Below, piece after piece: positions 58,240 through 64,000 of a stretch of DNA of 64,000 bases. The position numbers and the translations under genes are program-made. The notes beneath the pieces were generated by a model, which was given only the letters and a program-made list of their open reading frames with translations, had not been told where the DNA came from and ran no database searches. The DNA comes from Curtobacterium sp. ISL-83 (GTDB taxonomy: Bacteria > Actinomycetota > Actinomycetes > Actinomycetales > Microbacteriaceae). How positions within the stretch are numbered: the stretch's first letter is position 1; the number at the start of each line of letters is the position of its first letter. Location: positions 124,001 to 188,000 of the forward strand of contig NZ_JAGGPH010000007.1 in the NCBI RefSeq assembly GCF_018613895.1, given 5' to 3'.

Positions 58240-58893
58240 TCACTTACCCTTCACGGCGGTGCGGACGAAGACGGAGCGACCGCGGGCACCGGGGACGGCG
58301 CCCTTGACGAGCAGCAGACCCTTCTCGGCGTCGACGGCGTGCACCGTGAGGTTGAGGACGGTGACCCGGTCGCCACCCATACGACCGGCCATGCGCATGC
58401 CCTTGAAGACACGCGACGGGGTCGAGGAAGCACCGATCGAGCCGGGCTTGCGGTGGTTGCGGTGTGCACCGTGCGAGGCGCCGACGCCGTGGAAGCCGTG
58501 ACGCTTCATGACACCCGCGAAGCCCTTGCCCTTGGAGGTGCCGACGACGTCGACCTTCTGGCCCGCGACGAACGTGTCGACGGTGAGCTCCTGGCCGAGC
58601 GCGTACTCAGCGGCGTCCGCGGTGCGGATCTCGGTGAGGGTGCGGCGCGGGGTGACCCCGGCGGCCTCGAAGTGACCAGCGGCCGGCTTGTTGACCTTGC
58701 GCGGGTCGATGGCGCCGGCGGCGATCTGGATCGCCTCGTAGCCGTCGCGCTCGACGTTGCGGATCTGGGTGACCACGTTCGTGCCCACCTCGATCACGGT
58801 GACGGGGATGAACTTGTTGTTCTCGTCCCACACCTGGGTCATCCCGAGCTTCTTGCCGAGGAGGCCCTTGACGGTCTTGAGTGAATTCGCCAT
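58240..58893 (-). CDS. rplC: 50S ribosomal protein L3
   Basis: One of the first proteins to assemble on 23S rRNA, 217 aa. [40 protein letters not shown] and [20 protein letters not shown] are diagnostic; the last is the loop near the peptidyl transferase centre. It starts 13 bp after rpsJ. Confidence 0.98.
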   Translation of the reverse strand: MANSLKTVKGLLGKKLGMTQVWDENNKFIPVTVIEVGTNVVTQIRNVERDGYEAIQIAAGAIDPRKVNKPAAGHFEAAGVTPRRTLTEIRTADAAEYALGQELTVDTFVAGQKVDVVGTSKGKGFAGVMKRHGFHGVGASHGAHRNHRKPGSIGASSTPSRVFKGMRMAGRMGGDRVTVLNLTVHAVDAEKGLLLVKGAVPGARGRSVFVRTAVKGK

Positions 58894-58906
58894 CAGTGCA
58901 GCCCCC

Positions 58907-59215
58907 TTACAGCTTGATCTCGATGTTGACGTCGGCCGGCAGGTCGAGACGCATGAGCGAGTCGACGGCCTTCGGCGTCGGGTCGACGATGTCGATGACC
59001 CGCTTGTGCGTGCGCTTCTCGAAGTGCTCGCGCGAGTCCTTGTACTTGTGAGGGGAACGGATCACGGTGACCACGTTCTTCTCGGTGGGGAGCGGCACCG
59101 GGCCGACCACGGTCGCGCCGGCACGGGTCACCGTGTCGACGATCTTCCGGGCCGACGTGTCGATGACCTCGTGGTCGTACGACTTGAGCCGGATGCGGAT
59201 CTTCTGTCCCGCCAT
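58907..59215 (-). CDS. rpsJ: 30S ribosomal protein S10
   Basis: Small-subunit head protein and NusE partner in antitermination, 102 aa from ATG 59215 ([20 protein letters not shown]). [20 protein letters not shown] is the invariant loop. It is the first gene of the S10 operon, with a leader of uncertain length. In many actinobacteria tuf precedes it directly; here topoisomerase IB and a DarT-like gene intervene. Confidence 0.98.
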   Translation of the reverse strand: MAGQKIRIRLKSYDHEVIDTSARKIVDTVTRAGATVVGPVPLPTEKNVVTVIRSPHKYKDSREHFEKRTHKRVIDIVDPTPKAVDSLMRLDLPADVNIEIKL

Positions 59216-59664
59216 GTGTGTGTGTCCTCTCTCTACGCCGCGCACCCTTCCGGGCCGCCTGACGTCGCCTATACTCCGGGCGGTGTGGTGCACCGCGCAC
59301 GGGCTTGGCTGTTTTCCTGAACCAACCGGCCGCATCCGCTGGGGATGACCGCTGTTCTCCTGTCAACCGCGCGGGGCGACCAGGGCCGTCCAGCGTGGGC
59401 ATGTCGACCGCTCCGCACGTCGGGCACAGCAGTGCCGTCCGTGGTGTTCGGAGGATCGAACGCGTTCTGCTGCCTGCGGCCCAACCCAGCCCTGCTGAAC
59501 AAGGGGGTTGTGCACTGCCAGAGCAGTGATCCTGCGTGCGCGAGCGCCTGCGGAATTCGGAACTGGACAAGTTTCGCATAGGCACGCGATCCGTGCAACC
59601 CGGGCGTGTCGCGGTCGCGGGGACTCCGCCTCGGGCTGCGTTCCGCGGATCGACGGCGATCGGC

Positions 59665-59680
59665 GGCCGGGAGGCACGAC
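59665..59680. repeat. Single arm of the GGACGGGAGGC family
   Basis: GGCCGGGAGGCACGAC, one base from the family core, directly beyond the DarT-like gene's terminator. Confidence 0.55.
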
Positions 59681-59695
59681 CCGCCCCCGCAACGC

Positions 59696-59730
59696 GACAT
59701 GCCCTCCGGAGATGGTCCGGAGGGCATGTC
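59696..59730 (-). terminator. Terminator of the DarT-like gene
   Basis: GACATGCCCTCCGGA-GATGG-TCCGGAGGGCATGTC, a perfect 15-bp stem with a 5-nt loop, 9 bp after the stop. Confidence 0.92.
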
Positions 59731-59739
59731 GGGGAGCGG

Positions 59740-60534
59740 CTACTCCTCGATCACAGGAGGCACGAACCACGGTGGGAAGACCGCCACCCGCGGTGCGTGT
59801 CCGCCGTACTCGGACAGGATCGCCTTGACGTCCTGTCGGATGCGGTCGTTCGGGACACCGACGACCGCGACGGCGGAGAACGGCACACTCGGCCCAGCCA
59901 GCAGCTCGAGCTCGTGCATCTCCGGGTCGGTGAAGTCGGTGCGGCGGATCAGGTTCGTCGCAGCCTCGGGGCCCACGGCGAACCGGGCGTCCTCGAGGTC
60001 GGCGTCCTTGTCGGCGACGATCACGGACGCTCCGAACGCGGACACCGGGACGACGAGCACGACGTAGTCCGTCGCACGGGTCCGACGAGCCGCGTCGGAC
60101 CACCGCTCGCCCTCGGCACCGCGGCGGAGCTCGTCCCAGCGGGTCGCGTCGGGCGAGAGCGTGAAGGGCACGTGCGCGGCGACGGGCGTGCCATCGGGCG
60201 CGTACGTGGCTGCCCGCGCCGCACGGGTCTCCGGCGAACTGACGTCCACGGAGACGGGCGCCTGGTCCGCTGCGCTGATGGCGCCGTCGGAGACGATCGA
60301 CGCGAAGTTGTCGACGTGCGTCACGTGGTGCGCCCGGAGCGTCGCGAAGACGCGCGGCTCAGCGAGGGCGGCCGCCGCGGCCCGCGAGGCGGACGCCGTC
60401 GGGGCCGATCGCAGGGACGTGGTGATGCGGGTTCGGCGCGGAGCGGGCACCGCGTCGAGCAGCGGATCGCGCTGCCTGGGGGAACAGATGTCGCAGAGTT
60501 CGGTGGGGAACCCGTGGATGCACTCGTCGGTCAC
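59740..60534 (-). CDS. DarT-like ADP-ribosyltransferase with N-terminal Cys/His cluster
   Basis: A 264-residue protein. Residues 4-17 (ECIHGFPTELCDIC) hold Cys5, His7, Cys14 and Cys17, spaced like a small zinc knuckle. From about residue 68, HVTHVDNFASIVSDGAIS matches the N-terminal NAD-binding block of DarT (DUF4433), AAHVPFTLSPDATRWDELR its arginine/proline loop region, and YVVLVVPVSAFG plus HELELLAGPSVPFSAVA the strand carrying the catalytic Glu. DarT toxins ADP-ribosylate thymidine in ssDNA. No DarG macrodomain antitoxin is adjacent, so this is an orphan or a different activity. It sits between topoisomerase IB and rpsJ. Confidence 0.62.
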   Translation of the reverse strand: MTDECIHGFPTELCDICSPRQRDPLLDAVPAPRRTRITTSLRSAPTASASRAAAAALAEPRVFATLRAHHVTHVDNFASIVSDGAISAADQAPVSVDVSSPETRAARAATYAPDGTPVAAHVPFTLSPDATRWDELRRGAEGERWSDAARRTRATDYVVLVVPVSAFGASVIVADKDADLEDARFAVGPEAATNLIRRTDFTDPEMHELELLAGPSVPFSAVAVVGVPNDRIRQDVKAILSEYGGHAPRVAVFPPWFVPPVIEE

Positions 60535-60615
60535 GACTGGTGTGTGTCCTTCCGTGCCGTGTGGGGGTGGTCCGGCACATCGTCCAACGCTACGTCATCC
60601 TGGGCGCGCGCGGGG

Positions 60616-61593
60616 TCATTGTCGGTAGAGCAGGGCACGGACCTCGCTCTCGGCGGCTCGGAGCCGGTTGGGGTCGATCGTCTCGCCGTGGTCGTACGCG
60701 TCCAGGAGCCGCGGGTCGATGTAGCTCTGCCGGCACACCGTCGGCGTGTTCCCGAGCTCGTCACTGGCCGCCTTCACCGCGTGCGACACCGCCTTCTTGC
60801 GCTTGGCCTGGCTCGACTGCGGCCCGGTCTTCGCGAGGTCGACGGCCGCGGCCACCGTCCCGTGCAGCGTGCGGAAGTCCTTCGCGGTGAACTCGTCGCC
60901 CGCGCGCTCCTTGACGTAGGCGTTGATGTCCTCGGCGGCGAGCGGCTCCCAGTCGGCGCCGCGGGCCGCGCGGAACGACAGCAGCCGTGCGTTCGCCCCG
61001 CGACGCTTCATGCCGGCGATCACCCGTGCGAGGTCGTGGTCGTGGATGGTCGACGACCACTCCTGCCCGCTCTTGCCCGGGAAGTCCAGCTCGATGACGT
61101 CCCCGCGGACGTGGGCGTGCGCACAGAGCAGCGTGGACAGGCCCCGGCTGCCGTGTTCGGTGGCGTACCGCTCCGACCCGACACGCAGGGATCCCTGGTC
61201 GAGCATCCGGAACGCCGCCGCGAGTGCTCGCTGCCGGTCCGGCTCCGGTCGCCGCAGGTCCTGTGTCACCATCCGTCGCGCGGCCGGCAGGGACTCCGCC
61301 AGTGCCAGCGCACGGTCGTACTTGATCTTGTCCATGCGTTCGCGCCAGGACGGGTGGTACATGTACTGCCGCCGACCGGCGCCGTCGAGACCCGTGGCGA
61401 GGATGTGCCCGTTGTCGTAGGGCGAGATCCAGACGTCGTCCCATGCCGGTGGGATGACGAACTCGTCGAGGTGCTGCCGGATCTCCGGGTCGGTGACGGT
61501 CTGGCCGCTCGGGTCGCGGTACGAGTACCCGCGTCCGGTGCGGATGCGGCGGTAGCCGCGACCGTTGGTCGCGGAGCGGCGGAGACGAGTCAC
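60616..61593 (-). CDS. DNA topoisomerase IB
   Basis: Eukaryote/poxvirus-type topoisomerase that relaxes supercoils through a 3'-phosphotyrosine. It is 325 aa from GTG 61593 (TRLRRSATNGRGYRRIRTGR). The N-terminal DNA-clamp has VIPPAWDDVWISPYDNGHI. The catalytic domain has SLRVGSERYATEHGSRGLST (Arg), FPGKSGQEWSS (Lys), a later His/Arg region KDFRTLHGT, and VCRQSYIDPRLLDAYDHG with the nucleophilic tyrosine. The start is provisional: a longer frame runs into tuf. It lies beyond the tuf terminator and a repeat element, and 81 bp ahead of the DarT-like gene. Confidence 0.92.
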   Translation of the reverse strand: MTRLRRSATNGRGYRRIRTGRGYSYRDPSGQTVTDPEIRQHLDEFVIPPAWDDVWISPYDNGHILATGLDGAGRRQYMYHPSWRERMDKIKYDRALALAESLPAARRMVTQDLRRPEPDRQRALAAAFRMLDQGSLRVGSERYATEHGSRGLSTLLCAHAHVRGDVIELDFPGKSGQEWSSTIHDHDLARVIAGMKRRGANARLLSFRAARGADWEPLAAEDINAYVKERAGDEFTAKDFRTLHGTVAAAVDLAKTGPQSSQAKRKKAVSHAVKAASDELGNTPTVCRQSYIDPRLLDAYDHGETIDPNRLRAAESEVRALLYRQ

Positions 61594-61634
61594 GTCTCCG
61601 AGCCAACTCGGCGATGCCTGGGACCGTCCCCGGT

Positions 61635-61679
61635 CGGACGGGAGGCGCAGTGCGGGCCCGCACCGCGCCTCCAGGCCGG
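61635..61679. repeat. Inverted-repeat element between tuf and topoisomerase IB
   Basis: CGGACGGGAGGCGC (61635-61648) faces GCGCCTCCAGGCCGG (61665-61679), with two mismatches in the arms, around the palindromic centre GTGCGGGCCCGCAC. It lies 20 bp beyond the tuf terminator. Confidence 0.85.
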
Positions 61680-61698
61680 TGGTGGGTGCGGACACGAA

Positions 61699-61730
61699 AG
61701 CGGGGCCGGACCCAGAGGCCCGACCCCGCT
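61699..61730 (-). terminator. Terminator of tuf
   Basis: AGCGGGGCCGG and CCCGACCCCGCT form an imperfect hairpin with a CCCAGAG loop region, 18 bp after the tuf stop. Confidence 0.75.
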
Positions 61731-61747
61731 GCCGCAGGTAACCGGAG

Positions 61748-62935
61748 TTACTTGATGATGTTCTCGACCGTACCGGCACCGACCGTACGACCACCCTCGC
61801 GGATGGCGAAACGGAGGCCCTCTTCCATGGCGATCGGCTGGATCAGCTCGACCGTCATCGACACGGTGTCGCCGGGCATGACCATCTCGGTGCCCTCGGG
61901 CAGCGTGATGACGCCGGTGACGTCCGTGGTGCGGAAGTAGAACTGCGGGCGGTAGTTCGCGTAGAACGGGTTGTGACGCCCGCCCTCGTCCTTGTTCAGG
62001 ATGTACGCGTTCGCGGTGAAGTTCGTGTGCGGCGTGACCGAACCCGGCTTCACGACGACCTGGCCGCGCTCGACGTCCTCGCGCTTGAGGCCGCGGATGA
62101 GGAGGCCGGTGTTGTCGCCCGCCTCAGCCTTGTCCAGCAGCTTGCGGAACATCTCGATGCCCGTGACCGTGGTCTTCTGCGTCGGGCGGATGCCGACGAT
62201 CTCGACCTCGGAGTTCAGGTCGAGCGTGCCACGCTCGACACGGCCGGTGACGACCGTGCCACGACCCGTGATCGTGAAGACGTCCTCGATCGGCATGAGG
62301 AAGGGCTGGTCGGTCGCGCGCACCGGGTCCGGAACGGACTCGTCGACGGCGGCCATCAGGTCCTGGACGGACTTGACCCACTTCTCTTCACCGTTGAGGG
62401 CACCGACCGCGGAGACCTGCACGACGGGGGCGTCCTCGTCGAACTCCTGCGAGCCGAGGAGCTCACGGACCTCGAGCTCGACGAGCTCCAGGATCTCCTC
62501 GTCGTCCACCATGTCGGACTTGTTCAGCGCGACGACGATGTACGGCACGCCGACCTGACGGGCGAGCAGCACGTGCTCACGCGTCTGGGGCATCGGGCCG
62601 TCGGTGGCGGCGACCACGAGGATCGCGCCGTCCATCTGCGCCGCACCCGTGATCATGTTCTTCACGTAGTCAGCGTGACCGGGGGCGTCGACGTGCGCGT
62701 AGTGACGCTTCTCGGTCTGGTACTCGACGTGCGAGATGTTGATCGTGATGCCGCGCTGGCGCTCCTCGGGAGCGTTGTCGATCTGCGCGAAGTCACGGGC
62801 CTCGTTGAGGTCCGGGTACTGGTCGTGCAGAACCTTGGTGATCGCCGCCGTGAGCGTGGTCTTGCCGTGGTCGACGTGACCGATGGTTCCGATGTTGACG
62901 TGCGGCTTGGTCCGCTCGAACTTGGCCTTGGCCAC
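61748..62935 (-). CDS. tuf: Elongation factor Tu
   Basis: GTPase that delivers aminoacyl-tRNA. It is 395 aa. G1 [10 protein letters not shown], effector [21 protein letters not shown]3 DAPGHADY, G4 NKSD (NKCD in E. coli) and the C-terminal domain [20 protein letters not shown] are intact. The start is ATG 62935. It follows fusA by 149 bp, and its own hairpin terminator separates it from topoisomerase IB. Confidence 0.99.
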   Translation of the reverse strand: MAKAKFERTKPHVNIGTIGHVDHGKTTLTAAITKVLHDQYPDLNEARDFAQIDNAPEERQRGITINISHVEYQTEKRHYAHVDAPGHADYVKNMITGAAQMDGAILVVAATDGPMPQTREHVLLARQVGVPYIVVALNKSDMVDDEEILELVELEVRELLGSQEFDEDAPVVQVSAVGALNGEEKWVKSVQDLMAAVDESVPDPVRATDQPFLMPIEDVFTITGRGTVVTGRVERGTLDLNSEVEIVGIRPTQKTTVTGIEMFRKLLDKAEAGDNTGLLIRGLKREDVERGQVVVKPGSVTPHTNFTANAYILNKDEGGRHNPFYANYRPQFYFRTTDVTGVITLPEGTEMVMPGDTVSMTVELIQPIAMEEGLRFAIREGGRTVGAGTVENIIK

Positions 62936-63084
62936 TGTGGGTCCTCCTCAGGACTCGGATGCAACGCCCCCGGTCGGCCCTGGATGGGCCCGGGCCGTTG
63001 GCGCGCGGTGTGTGTGTCTTTACTGTACTTGGTGACGAGGGGCCCGTCGCCGGGCTCCCTCGCCTGTGGAGAAACGCTGGAGCG

Positions 63085-64000
63085 TTACTCCCCCGCGTTC
63101 TTCGCGATGATCTCCTCGGCGACCTTGGCCGGGACCTGGCTGTAGGTCTCGAAGGTCATCGAGTAGACCGCACGACCAGAGGTCTTCGACCGCAGGTCGC
63201 CGACGTAGCCGAACATCTCGGACAGCGGCACGCTCGCGCGGACCACCTTGACGCCCGAGGCGTCCTCCATCGAGGCGATCTGGCCACGACGGGAGTTCAG
63301 GTCACCGATGACGTCGCCCATGTACTCCTCCGGAGTACGGACCTCGACGGCCATGATCGGCTCGAGGATCGCCGGACCGGCCTTGCGGGCCGCTTCCTTG
63401 TAGGCGATGGACCCGGCGATCTTGAACGCCATCTCGGACGAGTCGACGTCGTGCGCCGCGCCGTCCTTGAGGGTCGCGCGGACGCCGACGGTGGGGTAGC
63501 CCGCGAGGACGCCGACCTGCATGGCGTCCTGGATGCCGGCGTCGACCGACGGGATGTACTCGCGCGGGACGCGGCCACCGGAGGTCGCGTTCACGAACTC
63601 GTAGACCTTCTCGGCGGTGACTTCCATCGGCTCGAGCGCGATCTGCACCTTCGCGAACTGGCCGGAACCACCGGTCTGCTTCTTGTGGGTGTAGTCGTAG
63701 CGCTCGACGACCTTGGTCAGCGTCTCGCGGTAGGCCACCTGGGGCTTGCCGACGCTGGCCTCGACGTGGAACTCACGCTTCATGCGGTCGACGAGGATGT
63801 CGAGGTGGAGCTCGCCCATGCCCTTGATCGTCGTCTGACCGGTCTCGGCGTTGAGCTCGACGCGGAACGTCGGGTCCTCTTCGGCGAGCTTCTGGATGGC
63901 CGTGGAGAGCTTCTCCTGGTCAGCCTTGGTGTTCGGCTCGATGGCGACCTCGATCACCGGCTCCGGGAACGTCATCGACTCGAGGACGACCTGGTGCTGC
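63085..64000 (-). CDS. fusA: Elongation factor G, N-terminal part outside window
   Basis: GTPase for ribosome translocation. Only the last 305 residues or so (domains III-V) are inside; the frame continues past the right edge. [20 protein letters not shown] begins domain [23 protein letters not shown] ends it, and domain IV has [20 protein letters not shown]. The C-terminal [20 protein letters not shown] and [20 protein letters not shown] are typical of bacterial EF-G. The Met at 63975 is internal, not a start. Confidence 0.98.
   Translation of the reverse strand, partial: QHQVVLESMTFPEPVIEVAIEPNTKADQEKLSTAIQKLAEEDPTFRVELNAETGQTTIKGMGELHLDILVDRMKREFHVEASVGKPQVAYRETLTKVVERYDYTHKKQTGGSGQFAKVQIALEPMEVTAEKVYEFVNATSGGRVPREYIPSVDAGIQDAMQVGVLAGYPTVGVRATLKDGAAHDVDSSEMAFKIAGSIAYKEAARKAGPAILEPIMAVEVRTPEEYMGDVIGDLNSRRGQIASMEDASGVKVVRASVPLSEMFGYVGDLRSKTSGRAVYSMTFETYSQVPAKVAEEIIAKNAGE

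Larger units (their letters stand above)
59216..59739. other. 524-bp region upstream of rpsJ without a gene
   Basis: This region holds the rpsJ leader and promoter, then the DarT-like gene's terminator and one repeat arm. On the minus strand TATAGG (59266-59271) is a possible -10 about 50 bp before rpsJ, but no good -35 is found 16-18 bp upstream. An isolated TTGACA (59361-59366) lacks a matching -10. Composition between 59440 and 59600 is less GC-rich than its surroundings, fitting regulatory DNA. Open frames here are shadows. Confidence 0.5.

Noticed and set aside
59361..59366. TTGACA as the rpsJ -35 box
   Set aside because: No -10-like hexamer lies 16-18 bp downstream on the minus strand, and it is about 145 bp from the gene.

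Overview
This is 64 kb of very GC-rich chromosome from an actinomycete, almost certainly family Microbacteriaceae. Supporting signs are the strong G/C third-position bias, frequent GTG starts, the glmS-acpS-alr-tsaEB-rimI-tsaD order, and the GuaB and ribosomal protein sequences. Curtobacterium is my best guess at genus, but the sequence alone does not prove it. Nothing looks like a prophage, plasmid, transposon, rRNA, tRNA or CRISPR. Most of the window is core genome, with accessory genes and unusual repeats set between core blocks.

Left part (1-16,500): the 3' end is missing from glpD; then guaB3, an overlapping alr-ddl pair, the livHMGF branched-chain amino acid ABC transporter operon, guaB, an AbiEi/nuclease-fold-like orphan, an SDR oxidoreductase, the lipoprotein binding protein livK and the permease rarD. 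Three intergenic arrays built from CGTCTC/GAGACG lie here, two of them flanking the AbiEi-like gene.

Middle part (16,600-41,300): an orphan groES under two CIRCE operators; a THUMP-like methyltransferase; a DUF4190-type membrane protein; the compact operon glmS-acpS-alr-alr-tsaE-tsaB-rimI-tsaD (amino-sugar supply, ACP activation, D-amino acids, t6A tRNA modification); a glutathione peroxidase; coaA; the rplM-rpsI-glmM operon; a wall-anchored ExeM/NucH nuclease; an MBL hydrolase with truA; a DrrA/DrrB-type exporter; and a convergent 1067-residue AfsR-like regulator. Together with the first alr, the window carries three alanine-racemase-family genes.

Right part (41,500-64,000): the S10-spc-alpha ribosomal supercluster, read on the minus strand from fusA-tuf through rpsJ...rpsQ, rplN...secY-adk-map, infA-rpmJ-rpsM-rpsK-rpoA-rplQ. 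Two insertions interrupt it: a topoisomerase IB plus a DarT-like ADP-ribosyltransferase between tuf and rpsJ, and a divergent LytR-CpsA-Psr gene between map and infA. rpsN and rpsD are absent from their common places, and stable hairpins split the cluster. Several ribosomal proteins carry low-complexity acidic or RG-rich tails.

The most unusual non-genic signal is a dispersed inverted-repeat family (core GGACGGGAGGCGCG and its complement). It recurs at more than ten intergenic sites, very often directly 3' of a hairpin terminator, and once inside tsaB.
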